From CSP1-5 sp964348275 (GTDB lineage Bacteria; Methylomirabilota; Methylomirabilia; Methylomirabilales; CSP1-5), in assembly GCA_964348275.1 (NCBI GenBank), contig CAYGBT010000013.1, forward strand, positions 1-64,000: a DNA stretch of 64,000 nt. The letters are read 5' to 3'. Numbering within the stretch: position 1 is the stretch's first letter; every line of letters begins with the position of its first letter. The position numbers and the translations under genes are program-made. Positions 51,532-60,242 of this stretch are shown here, piece after piece. The notes under the pieces were generated by a model, which saw nothing but the letters and a program-made list of their open reading frames with translations, made no database searches and had not been told where the DNA came from.

Positions 51532-52677
51532 ATGACCAGCTCGACCCAGGCTGTTTTTTTCTACACCCCAAAGTACCAGAAGTTTGACTACGGCTCCACC
51601 CATCCCATGAAGATCCGCCGCCTGAAGCTCACCCATGATCTTATCGACGCCTATGGCCTTTTTCATCCTCCAAACGTCCGCCTCGCAGACGTCTCGGCAG
51701 CCCCCGAAGAAGATATCATGCGCATCCATACGAAGGAGTATCTGGACATTTTGCGGGATTCGAATGATGGGTTCGCTGCCCCCTACGCATGGCACTTCGG
51801 CCTCGGCGTAGGAGATTGCCCCACCTTTTGGGGTGTCTACACCTATTCCGCTCTGCTCACGGGCGCCTCGCTCGAAGCGGCCCGCCTCTTGGCCTCCGAG
51901 GAGACCCCTTGCGTCTTCAACATCGCCGGAGGTCTCCACCATGCCGCATCCAATCGCGCCTCCGGCTTCTGCTATATCAACGACGCCGCCGTAGCCATCA
52001 GCTTGCTGACCGATTCCGGACTCCGAGTGGCCTATGTGGATATTGACGCCCATCATGGAGACGGGGTCCAGAATGCCTTCTACGACACGGACCAGGTACT
52101 CACCATCTCACTGCACGAAACAGGCTATTCCCTCTTCCCCGGCACCGGCTTCCCCGAAGAGTTTGGGACCGATAACGGGGAGGGATATTCCGTCAACGTT
52201 CCCCTCGCCCCGGAGACGGATGATGAGATCTTTGTCTGGGCCTTCGAGGAGACGGTTCCTCCCCTCCTCGAGGCCTTTCGTCCCGACGTTGTGGTCACGC
52301 AGTTAGGGATCGACGCCCACTGGAGTGATCCCTTATCCAACCTGCGATTAACGATGCAGGGTTTCCTCCGAGCTGTCAGGCGCCTTCAACAAAGTGCCCC
52401 TCGCTGGCTTGCCCTGGGGGGTGGAGGGTACCACCTGGGAAATGTCCCGCGAGCCTGGACCGCGGTCTGGGCCCTCATGGCGGGAATCGAGATCCCCCCG
52501 GAGCTGCCCCCCCGGGCTCTCAAGCAGTTCCAGACCGAAGGATGCACAGAGACCTCTCTCACCGATCCGCCGTACGAGACCGGAGGGGTACAGAAAGAGG
52601 AGGCATGGGAGTATGCCCGAGCACAGGTGAGCCGCGTTCACGCGCTAATCTTCCCCCGCTTGGGGGTGCGAAGCTAA
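51532..52677 (+). CDS. Histone deacetylase/AcuC family amidohydrolase
   Basis: A 381-residue zinc-dependent deacetylase of the HDAC fold. Active-site motifs are GGLHHAASNRASGFCYINDA (paired His, about 138), the metal-binding VAYVDIDAHHGDGVQNAF (about 170), the Asp in QLGIDAHWSDPL (about 262), and LGGGGYH (about 303). Bacterial members act on acetyl-lysine, acetylpolyamines or acetoin-system proteins; AcuC is a likely relative. The gene lies 42 bases after moaC. Confidence 0.93.
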   Translation: MTSSTQAVFFYTPKYQKFDYGSTHPMKIRRLKLTHDLIDAYGLFHPPNVRLADVSAAPEEDIMRIHTKEYLDILRDSNDGFAAPYAWHFGLGVGDCPTFWGVYTYSALLTGASLEAARLLASEETPCVFNIAGGLHHAASNRASGFCYINDAAVAISLLTDSGLRVAYVDIDAHHGDGVQNAFYDTDQVLTISLHETGYSLFPGTGFPEEFGTDNGEGYSVNVPLAPETDDEIFVWAFEETVPPLLEAFRPDVVVTQLGIDAHWSDPLSNLRLTMQGFLRAVRRLQQSAPRWLALGGGGYHLGNVPRAWTAVWALMAGIEIPPELPPRALKQFQTEGCTETSLTDPPYETGGVQKEEAWEYARAQVSRVHALIFPRLGVRS

Positions 52678-52764
52678 GGAGGGAAAGGAGGATGGGATGG
52701 AACTTTGAGGATCGACCAGGGGTTGCAGGACCGACTGGCACGCATAAGTATCGAGGAGGAAATC

Positions 52765-53067
52765 ATGTCCTTTCAAGATAGGATTTTGACCTGCGTGGAG
52801 TGTGGAAAAGAATTTGCCTTTACGGCCGGGGAACAGGAGTTCTTCGCCCAGAAGGGCTTCACGAACGAGCCAAAACGGTGCAAAAGCTGCAAAGCGATGA
52901 GGCGCGGGAGTGGGCTCAACCTCGGACCGAGGGAGATTTTCGAGGCGGTCTGCTCCCAATGCGGCCAGCGGACGACGGTTCCCTTCCGGCCTATGCCAGA
53001 CCGTCCGGTATTTTGCAGGCCTTGCTACCAGGCCCGGCGCGCAGGAGCGGTACAGGAACTCTCGTAG
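52765..53067 (+). CDS. Double zinc-ribbon protein
   Basis: A 100-residue protein with four CxxC knuckles: CVECGKEF and CKSCKAM form the first ribbon, CSQCGQR and CRPCYQAR the second. The segment FAFTAGEQEFFAQKGFTNEPKRC is typical of the zinc-ribbon family often annotated zinc-binding or CxxC protein. ATG at 52765 follows GAGGAGG; the frame is open to 52705. A strong terminator follows. It probably contacts nucleic acid or protein; role unknown. Confidence 0.86.
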   Translation: MSFQDRILTCVECGKEFAFTAGEQEFFAQKGFTNEPKRCKSCKAMRRGSGLNLGPREIFEAVCSQCGQRTTVPFRPMPDRPVFCRPCYQARRAGAVQELS

Positions 53068-53088
53068 GCGGTACAGGCAACCCCCACC

Positions 53089-53112
53089 AAAAGCCACCTC
53101 CGGGTGGCTTTT
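53089..53112 (+). terminator. Intrinsic terminator after the zinc-ribbon gene
   Basis: Perfect ten-base arms AAAAGCCACC and GGTGGCTTTT around a TCCG loop, with T and A tracts on either side, so it may work in both directions. selA begins about 95 bases later. Confidence 0.75.
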
Positions 53113-53207
53113 GCCTTTCCGGCTCCCGCCGCAATTTGCGTTGCAAGAGACTAGAAAGTATAGTATATGTAAGCACTTAATGATATCTTTCCGTGAAGAG
53201 GCGTTCC

Positions 53208-54644
53208 ATGGGTACCCCAGAACAGAAACCAAGTCTCCTCCTCCGCCAGATCCCCTCGGTTGACGAAGTTCTCAAAGAACCAGTCGTCCAGCGGCTTCTC
53301 GAGGTGCATCCCCGGTGGGTCGTGGTCGCGGCAGTCCGGGAGATCTTGGATGCGCACCGACAACGCCTCCTGGCGTGTCTTCGCGACGGGACAGAGGCCT
53401 CTGTTCCCCATCTTTCCACCGTCCTCGGCCAGGTCTCGCTCACGGTTTCACGCCAGGCCCGTCCGAGCCTCCGCCGGGTGATCAATGCTACCGGAGTGAT
53501 CCTCCACACGAACCTGGGCCGGGCCCCCCTTTCTCCCGAGGCTCAGGCCCACGTCCGAGAGGTCGCACAGCATTATTCGACCTTAGAATTCGATCTTCGG
53601 CAAGGGATTAGGGGCTCTCGCCAGGTGCACGTGGAAGGACTCCTGACCCGCCTCACGGGGTCCGAAGCCGCCCTCACGGTGAACAATAACGCGGCTGCAG
53701 TTCTCTTGAGTATCAATACGATGGCCGAAGGCCGGGAAGTCCTCGTCTCCCGGGGAGAGCTCATAGAGATCGGCGGTTCTTTCCGAATCCCGGACGTCAT
53801 GCGAAAGGCAGGGGGAATCCTCAGGGAGGTGGGGACGACCAACCGAACCCACCTCAAGGATTACGAAGCGGGGATCACCGAAAGCACGGCCCTCCTCCTC
53901 AAAGTCCACTCCAGCAACTTCCGGATCGTCGGCTTCACGAGCGACGTCCCCCTTGCAGATCTGGTCGCCCTGGGCCAGCGGCAGGGCGTACCGGTGATGA
54001 TGGATATGGGAAGCGGCGCCCTCACTGATCTCACCCCCTTCGGACTCATGGGGGAGCCGACGGTTCAAGAAGTGCTGAGAAGTGGGGTGGATTTGGTCAC
54101 CTTCAGCGGCGATAAGCTGCTCGGAGGACCCCAGGCAGGGTTGGTCGCGGGGAAAAAGATCCTGATCGAACGCCTCCGGAAGAATCCCTTGGCTCGAGCC
54201 GTTCGCATCGATAAGCTCTCGCTGGCAGCCCTCGAGGCCACCCTTCGGGCCTATCTGGAAGGGGAAAAAGGCTGGAGCACCATTCCCGCCGTGGCGATGA
54301 TCACGTGCCCCCTCCAAGAGATCCGGCAGCGAGCGGAACGCGTGCAATCGGGCCTCAAGCGGCAGGCGCATCCGTCGGTCAGGGTGACCATAGAGGAGCA
54401 CCGGTCGGAGGTTGGAGGGGGTGCGCTTCCCGCCGAAAGCCTTCCAACCTATTGTGTAGCCATTCAGGCGCCACAGGTCCCTCCCCATCGACTGGAGGGC
54501 GCCCTCCGGGAGGCGGATCCGGCGGTGGTGGGGCGGGTCAAAGAAAACAAGGTCCTCCTCGATCTTCGGACCGTCCGGGAAGAGGAAGTCGCGCTCTTGA
54601 TCGATGCTGTCGGTCCGGTCCTTGCATGCGAGGCAAGTTCATGA
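53208..54644 (+). CDS. selA: L-seryl-tRNA(Sec) selenium transferase SelA
   Basis: A 478-residue PLP enzyme converting Ser-tRNA(Sec) to Sec-tRNA(Sec) with selenophosphate. ATG at 53208 follows AAGAGG. It has NATGVILHTNLGRAPLS near residue 95, LTVNNNAAAVLL near 157 and the PLP lysine in TFSGDKLLGGPQAGL (about Lys303). The C-terminal ENKVLLDLRTV is normal. Its presence implies selenocysteine decoding in this organism and supports the UGA-containing gene at 10340. The usual partner selB is not next to it. Confidence 0.96.
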   Translation: MGTPEQKPSLLLRQIPSVDEVLKEPVVQRLLEVHPRWVVVAAVREILDAHRQRLLACLRDGTEASVPHLSTVLGQVSLTVSRQARPSLRRVINATGVILHTNLGRAPLSPEAQAHVREVAQHYSTLEFDLRQGIRGSRQVHVEGLLTRLTGSEAALTVNNNAAAVLLSINTMAEGREVLVSRGELIEIGGSFRIPDVMRKAGGILREVGTTNRTHLKDYEAGITESTALLLKVHSSNFRIVGFTSDVPLADLVALGQRQGVPVMMDMGSGALTDLTPFGLMGEPTVQEVLRSGVDLVTFSGDKLLGGPQAGLVAGKKILIERLRKNPLARAVRIDKLSLAALEATLRAYLEGEKGWSTIPAVAMITCPLQEIRQRAERVQSGLKRQAHPSVRVTIEEHRSEVGGGALPAESLPTYCVAIQAPQVPPHRLEGALREADPAVVGRVKENKVLLDLRTVREEEVALLIDAVGPVLACEASS

Positions 54645-55435
54645 GCAGCTCACCCGTCGACCCACCTTCCACTACTCTGACTCGCGAGGAGGCCATTCGC
54701 CTCGCCCAATCGGAAGAGACTGAGCCCAGAGTCCTCGAGGACTTGGCCTCTCAGTTCCCGGATGACGACGAGCTCTGGAAGCTCCTCGTGGCGAACGCCG
54801 AAACTCCCCTCGCCACCTTGATTTATATAGCGGACCGGGCGCCGGCTTCCGTCGCCGCCCAACTGCTGGAGGATCGGGTCTTTCTCTTCCACAACCCCGT
54901 CGTCGGTCACGCCCTCCTCAAGAATCCCATCCTGAGCGAGGCGGACCGGCGGAGATTACACTGGATCCTCCAGGAGGCCACGAAGGAAGAGCGGGAGCGA
55001 AAGAAAACCCTGTTCCAGTTGATCAAGGAAATGAGCGTCGGCCAGAAGCTGACGCTGGCCAAGAAGGGGAATAAAGACGCCCGAATGATCCTCGTCAAGG
55101 ATCACAACGAGTTGATCGCTGTGGAGGTGGTGAACAGTCCGAGGATTACTGATGACGAGATCCTCGCAATCGCGCAAATGCGCGATGTCTCTGACAAGGT
55201 CCTGAGGGCGATTGCCAACATCAGGCGTTTCCGCACGAACAAACATGTCGTCACCAGCCTTCTCCACAACCCCAAAACTCCCGTCGGCGTCTCGCTCGGC
55301 TTGGGGCTTCCGAACCTCACCGATAAGGACCTCCAGCTGCTGGCCCGGGATCGCAATATTCCTACCGCGGTTTCTCGGGCGGCCCAACAGGTCATGGAGC
55401 GCCGGGCGAAGGGTCCAGTACCCAAGAAACGCTAG
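54641..55435 (+). CDS. Hypothetical helical-repeat protein coupled to selA
   Basis: A 264-residue protein whose ATG overlaps the selA stop (ATGA). It is almost wholly helical, with recurring units such as LVANAETPLATLIYIADRAP, LLKNPILSEADRRRL, VVNSPRITDDEILAIA, LLHNPKTPVGVSLGLGLP and NIPTAVSRAA. The repeated N-x-x-(T/I) turn followed by a helix resembles HEAT-like leucine-rich repeats (DUF2336-like), a resemblance only. A basic linker (KEERERKKTLFQLIK) splits the two halves. There are no catalytic motifs. A role in selenoprotein synthesis is suggested only by coupling. Confidence 0.75.
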   Translation: MSSSPVDPPSTTLTREEAIRLAQSEETEPRVLEDLASQFPDDDELWKLLVANAETPLATLIYIADRAPASVAAQLLEDRVFLFHNPVVGHALLKNPILSEADRRRLHWILQEATKEERERKKTLFQLIKEMSVGQKLTLAKKGNKDARMILVKDHNELIAVEVVNSPRITDDEILAIAQMRDVSDKVLRAIANIRRFRTNKHVVTSLLHNPKTPVGVSLGLGLPNLTDKDLQLLARDRNIPTAVSRAAQQVMERRAKGPVPKKR

Positions 55436-55497
55436 CGAGGATTACCCTCGAGAGGCGTAGCGATCCACCAATTCCCCGACACGTTGTGCCACCCTCC

Positions 55498-56178
55498 ATG
55501 AAAACGGGCCTCCTCATAGTTTTTGAAGGCATTGATGGATCGGGTAAGGCGACCCAGACTCACCTCTTCCTCAACTACCTGAAAGAACGAAGTGTCGCTT
55601 GTTCCCTCTTGAGCTTTCCTCATTATGACACACTCTATGGCCGCCTTGTCGCCCGATACCTGAATGGAGAATTCGGCGACGTATTCGAGGTGAGTCCTTA
55701 CCTGTCCGCTCTTCCGTATGCTGGAAATCGCCTAGAACATCGTGATCTTCTTTGGGAAAGGCTGGGGGCAGGGGAGATCGTCTTGGTCGACCGGTATGTT
55801 CCGTCAAATATGGCACACCAGGGAGCGAAACTTCCAGTCGAGCTGAGAGCGGACTTTGTCAGTTGGATTGATGAACTCGAATACAATGTGCACGGAATTC
55901 CACGAGAGCATTTGGTGTTTTACTGCAGGATTCCCGTGAGCATGGCGCAGCAACTTGTTGACAAAAAAGACGCGCGCCGGTATACAGCACATAGGCGTGA
56001 CATTCACGAGAAGAACACCGCATACCTTCAGAGCGTATGTTCCCAGTATGACGGGTTGGCGCAGAGGTATGATCATTGGGAAAGCATTGAAGCCGTGGAT
56101 CGCGAAGGGAGACTTCGCGCTCCAGAGATTCTCCACAAGGAAATTGCACACCGTTTCGAGAAGCGGTTCACGCTTTGA
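55498..56178 (+). CDS. tmk: Thymidylate kinase
   Basis: A 226-residue kinase phosphorylating dTMP to dTDP. The P-loop is FEGIDGSGKATQ (GKAT rather than the common GKST/GKTT), with FPHYDTLYGRLVARYL near residue 40 and the DR(Y/S) motif VDRYVPSNMAHQGAK near 98. Sequence and insertions resemble the tmk branch seen in archaea and some candidate phyla more than E. coli Tmk. Its codon use looks more A/T-rich than its neighbours and no clear ribosome site precedes the ATG. Position before holB is as in many bacteria. Confidence 0.88.
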   Translation: MKTGLLIVFEGIDGSGKATQTHLFLNYLKERSVACSLLSFPHYDTLYGRLVARYLNGEFGDVFEVSPYLSALPYAGNRLEHRDLLWERLGAGEIVLVDRYVPSNMAHQGAKLPVELRADFVSWIDELEYNVHGIPREHLVFYCRIPVSMAQQLVDKKDARRYTAHRRDIHEKNTAYLQSVCSQYDGLAQRYDHWESIEAVDREGRLRAPEILHKEIAHRFEKRFTL

Positions 56179-56234
56179 ACCCACGGCCCGCAGGAGGTAA
56201 GCTTCTCAGGACCGGCATCGCGGAATGAAAGAAA

Positions 56235-57218
56235 ATGAGTTTTTCTAAGATCATCGGCCAGGGACAGGCAATTATGCTCTTGCGGCGAGCGATTGAGACT
56301 GGTCGCCTCCCGCATGCGCTCCTCTTCATCGGACCCAAGGGGGTCGGGCGATTCTCAACGGCCATCACGCTCGCCAAGGCGCTCAACTGCCTCGAGGGCA
56401 TGAAAGGGGATTGCTGTGACCGATGCGTCGCCTGCATCAAGATTACCAAGGCGATTCACCCGGACGTGCACTTGGTGTGCCCGGAAGGTGCCACCCTGAA
56501 GATCGACCAGATCCGCAACCTTGCCCAGGAAGCAACACTGAGACCCTATGAGGGACGCCGAAAGGTCTTCATTCTGGATCAGGCCGAGACCATGACGGAG
56601 CAGGCCCAAAACGCGCTCCTCAAGACCCTGGAAGAGCCGCCGGGCGTAACGCTGTTGGTCCTCATAGCTCCCGAAGCCTCCGCGCTCCTTCCCCCGATCG
56701 CTTCCCGCTGTAGCCAGATCCGGTTTGTGCCACTCCCGGAAAGCGCGATCGCCGCCCGGCTCCAGGACGAGGGGTGTGATGAGGGAGAGGCCCATCTCCT
56801 CGCCAGCCTGGCTGGGGGGAGCCTCGGTAGGGCGCAAGAGCTTCGTATGAGCCCCCTGCAGGAGATCTGGGATCTGGTAGAGCAGACCTTCGCACTCCCT
56901 CCTGGAAGGACCGTCGCCATGCTGGAGCTGACCCAGCGGGTCGTCCGCCAGAAGGAGACCCTTCCCCTGTTTCTGGAGGCGCTCCTCGGCTGGTGTCGGG
57001 ATCTGATGGTCGCAAAGGTCTCACGGAAGGAGGCACTCTTGGTCTATCGAACCCGCGGACCGGCCCTTGGGCGCCAGAGTGAACGGCTCACGCCAGCTCA
57101 ACTTGTGGCAATGTATCAGACGGTAAAGCAGACGCTGGACGGGCTCAGCCGACATGCGAACCCCCGGCTCAGTCTGGAGGTCATGTTCCTCAAGCTCCGG
57201 GACCTCCAGGCCGCCTGA
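56235..57218 (+). CDS. holB: DNA polymerase III delta-prime subunit HolB
   Basis: A 327-residue clamp-loader subunit. It has the RFC-box region FSKIIGQGQAIMLLRRAI, a degenerate P-loop GPKGVGRFSTA as expected for non-hydrolysing delta-prime, and zinc-module cysteines in CCDRCVACIKI (about 60-68). The sensor-1 region FILDQAETMTEQAQNALLKTLEEPP is near 115 and SRC in IASRCSQIRF near 157. The order tmk-holB-ricT-metG recalls the conserved tmk-holB-yaaT neighbourhood of Firmicutes. Confidence 0.92.
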   Translation: MSFSKIIGQGQAIMLLRRAIETGRLPHALLFIGPKGVGRFSTAITLAKALNCLEGMKGDCCDRCVACIKITKAIHPDVHLVCPEGATLKIDQIRNLAQEATLRPYEGRRKVFILDQAETMTEQAQNALLKTLEEPPGVTLLVLIAPEASALLPPIASRCSQIRFVPLPESAIAARLQDEGCDEGEAHLLASLAGGSLGRAQELRMSPLQEIWDLVEQTFALPPGRTVAMLELTQRVVRQKETLPLFLEALLGWCRDLMVAKVSRKEALLVYRTRGPALGRQSERLTPAQLVAMYQTVKQTLDGLSRHANPRLSLEVMFLKLRDLQAA

Positions 57219-57229
57219 AAGGATTTACC

Positions 57230-58186
57230 ATGATCGTCAAAGTCTACTTTGATGAGCGAGAGCGGTTTTACGAGGCAGGTGCGCTATCCCTGGACCTGGG
57301 GGTCCACGTCGTGGTGGAGCACGACGAGGGTCTCCGTGTAGGCAAGGTCGTGGGGAAAGCTCCCTATTTCCCTCGCCACAAGCTGAAAGAGACCCTGAGG
57401 CCGGTAGTGCGCCTGGCCACTTCGGGAGACCTCGATCGGCTCCGCCGGGCGTCCGAGCGAGAGGCGAGTACCCGTCACCTCGCTGCACGGCTGACGGAGG
57501 AGCGGGATCTGCCGATGAAGATCGTCCAGGTCCGCTTGAGCAGCGACGGAAAAAAGTTCACCGTCTTCTTCGCCGCGGAGGAGCGGGTGGACTTCCGGGA
57601 ACTGGTCCGGGAACTTTCCCATCGGTCCCGGGCCCGGATCGAGATGAAGCAGATTGGAGTCCGGGATGAGGCGGCGATCAGCGGACCCGGCCTTGGATCC
57701 TGCGGGCGCACGTTGTGCTGCAAGAGCTGGCTCCCGAGCTTCCATCCCGTCACGATGAAGATGGCCAAGGAACAAAAACTCTCCTTGAACTCGGCCAAGA
57801 TCACCGGCGTCTGCGGTCGTCTCAAGTGCTGCCTGGCCTACGAATATCCAATATACAGTGAACTCGTCAGGCGCTTGCCCAAGGCGGGCCAGCCGGTCGA
57901 CACTCCCCAGGGTCCGGGGATTGTGCATGTGCAAGATATCCTGAGCGAGGCGGTCATGGTTCAGATCGAGACCGGGGAACGACTCTGGGTCACCCTGGAA
58001 GAAATCATGCAGATTGCGACCGCCCGGTATCAGGAGCGAGGCGGCGGCCACTTGTGCAACAAATGTGGTGAGTATTGCGGCAACGGGGCTTGCTGCGGAA
58101 AAGGATGCCACGACGCGCGGTGTCGCGCCAACTCGATGGACCATGAGGAAAGGCATGAAGACGGACCAGGACTCAGCGAGCCATGA
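57230..58186 (+). CDS. ricT: PSP1-domain protein RicT/YaaT
   Basis: A 318-residue PSP1-domain protein. The conserved core runs from VHVVVEHDEGLRVGKVVG through FFAAEERVDFRELVRELS and CGRTLCCKSWLPSFHPVTM to KITGVCGRLKCCLAYE. In Bacillus RicT acts with RicA and RicF on RNA processing and binds Fe-S clusters through these cysteines. The tail (CNKCGEYCGNGACCGKGC) adds a second dense cysteine cluster. It lies 11 bases after holB, and its end overlaps metG by ATGA. Confidence 0.92.
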   Translation: MIVKVYFDERERFYEAGALSLDLGVHVVVEHDEGLRVGKVVGKAPYFPRHKLKETLRPVVRLATSGDLDRLRRASEREASTRHLAARLTEERDLPMKIVQVRLSSDGKKFTVFFAAEERVDFRELVRELSHRSRARIEMKQIGVRDEAAISGPGLGSCGRTLCCKSWLPSFHPVTMKMAKEQKLSLNSAKITGVCGRLKCCLAYEYPIYSELVRRLPKAGQPVDTPQGPGIVHVQDILSEAVMVQIETGERLWVTLEEIMQIATARYQERGGGHLCNKCGEYCGNGACCGKGCHDARCRANSMDHEERHEDGPGLSEP

Positions 58187-60084
58187 GCGATCGGACATTT
58201 TACGTCACCACCCCCATCTATTACGTCAACGACGTCCCCCACCTGGGCCACGCGTACACTACTATCCTAGCTGATACTGTCGCTCGCTTCAAGCGACTCA
58301 CTGGACATCGGGTTTTCTTCCTCACGGGAACCGACGAGCATGGAAACAAGATCGCTCAGGCGGCGGCCAAGGCCAGTGAGGATCCGAAGGCGTATGCCGA
58401 CCGGATCAGCGCTGTCTTTCGCGACACCTGGCAGGCCTTGAAGATCACCTATACCCGTTTTATCCGGACGACCGATCCCTCCCACCAGCGGCTGGTTCAG
58501 AACCTCCTGCACCGGATCTACGATCGCGGGGACATCTACCTCGGCGAATATGGCGGCCAGTACTGCTTCGGCTGTGAGCGCTTTTATACTGAGCGAGAGC
58601 TCGAAGATGGCAAATGCCCCGACCATCAGGTCGAGCCCACCTTCATCAAGGAACGCAACTACTTCTTCCGGATGAGCCAATACCAGGGGCGGTTGGTCAA
58701 GCACCTCGAAGAGCTCCCCGACTTCATCCGTCCTGAGCAATATCGGAACGAGGTGCTGGCCTTTCTCCGCGAACCATTAGAAGACCTGTGCATCTCGCGG
58801 CCAGTCAGGCGTTTGAGCTGGGGGATCCCGCTCCCCTTCGATCCCGACTATGTCACCTACGTCTGGTTCGATGCCCTGATCAATTATTTGAGCGGCCTGG
58901 GGTATCCGGACACCGACGAATTTCGGATCTTCTGGCCCGAAGCCAATCACCTCATCGCCAAAGACATCGTCAAGCCCCACGGCATCTATTGGCCCACCAT
59001 GCTCTGGGCGGCTGAGATCCCCCTCTACCGACATCTGCACGTGCACGGGTACTGGAAGGTAGAGTGGGGGAAGATGTCCAAGAGTCTGGGAAATGTGATT
59101 CGTCCACTCGATCTCACCCAAAAATACGGCCAGGACGCCCTCCGATACTTCCTCCTTAGAGAGATGGTCTTTGGACTGGATGCCAGCTTCAGCGAAGAGG
59201 CCTTGATAAGCCGGCTCAACTCCGACCTGGCCAACGATCTGGGAAACCTCGTGAGCCGCGTCTTGACGATGGTCGAAAAGTACTTGGGGGGGAGCATCCC
59301 ACCGCAGTCGAGTCCCGCAACGTCTGAGGATCAAGAGCTTCGTCACCAGGCCGAAGCCAGCCTTGAAGGCATCTCCACGGCCGTGGATGAATTAGCCTTC
59401 AACCGCGCCATGGAGTCTCTCTGGGAACTCGTGAATGCAGCCAACAAATATATCGACAGCACCAAGCCCTGGGAGCTAAGCAAAAAGAATCCTCAAGCTC
59501 TGGAGCGAGTCCTCTCCCATGCCTGGGAGGCTCTGCGGATCGTTGGGCTCCTGCTTTCTCCCTTTCTTCCGGATTCCGCGCAGGCCATCACCGACCAATT
59601 GGGCATCGACGGACGCATCAATGAGATGCGGATCGAGCACGCCACATGGGGAAGCCGTCACGCCACGGGTATGATCAGGAAGGGGGCATCCCTCTTCCCC
59701 CGCATGGAAGGAGGCTTTGCAGCGATCCGGGCTCAGGAGGATGCCGAGACCGCCATCCCTCAAATAAACCTTGCGGAATTTCAGCGTCTCGACCTCAGGG
59801 TGGCCGAGATCGTGCGTGTCGAATCGGTGCCAGGCTCGAAAAAACTTCTCAAGCTCACCGTGCGCCTCGGCGACGCAGAACGGATCATGGTCGCCGGGCT
59901 TCAGGGGCAGTACACAGTCGAAGCGCTGGTTGGCAAGAAGGTGGCCGTCGTAGCCAACCTTGCACCGGCGAAAATCAAGGGAATCGAATCGCAAGGGATG
60001 GTCCTCGCCGCCGAAGATGCCGAGGGGCGCATCGTGCTCCTTACCCCCGACCGGGACATCTCTCCCGACTCAAAAATCCGCTGA
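58183..60084 (+). CDS. metG: Methionyl-tRNA synthetase with C-terminal tRNA-binding domain
   Basis: A 633-residue class I synthetase. The HIGH motif is PHLGH (residues 19-23) and KMSKS is in WGKMSKSLGN (about 298). The zinc-knuckle region retains CFGCERF and GKCPDHQ, indicating the four-ligand zinc type with His or Cys substitution. Residues about 530-633 form an OB-fold tRNA-binding/dimerisation domain (INLAEFQRLDLRVAEIVRVE). It is translationally coupled to ricT. Confidence 0.97.
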   Translation: MSDRTFYVTTPIYYVNDVPHLGHAYTTILADTVARFKRLTGHRVFFLTGTDEHGNKIAQAAAKASEDPKAYADRISAVFRDTWQALKITYTRFIRTTDPSHQRLVQNLLHRIYDRGDIYLGEYGGQYCFGCERFYTERELEDGKCPDHQVEPTFIKERNYFFRMSQYQGRLVKHLEELPDFIRPEQYRNEVLAFLREPLEDLCISRPVRRLSWGIPLPFDPDYVTYVWFDALINYLSGLGYPDTDEFRIFWPEANHLIAKDIVKPHGIYWPTMLWAAEIPLYRHLHVHGYWKVEWGKMSKSLGNVIRPLDLTQKYGQDALRYFLLREMVFGLDASFSEEALISRLNSDLANDLGNLVSRVLTMVEKYLGGSIPPQSSPATSEDQELRHQAEASLEGISTAVDELAFNRAMESLWELVNAANKYIDSTKPWELSKKNPQALERVLSHAWEALRIVGLLLSPFLPDSAQAITDQLGIDGRINEMRIEHATWGSRHATGMIRKGASLFPRMEGGFAAIRAQEDAETAIPQINLAEFQRLDLRVAEIVRVESVPGSKKLLKLTVRLGDAERIMVAGLQGQYTVEALVGKKVAVVANLAPAKIKGIESQGMVLAAEDAEGRIVLLTPDRDISPDSKIR

Positions 60085-60242
60085 ACCAAGTCGCCTCTCC
60101 CTTGTCATCGCTCCTTGGATCAGCCGGGAAACACTCATTTCCACCGACTCCGTGCTATGAAACGAAGACTGGATCAAATAACGAGGCATCGAACGGGCCT
60201 CGTGAAGATCCGCGTCGTGGTTCCGACGTTATGGAGTCCTCG

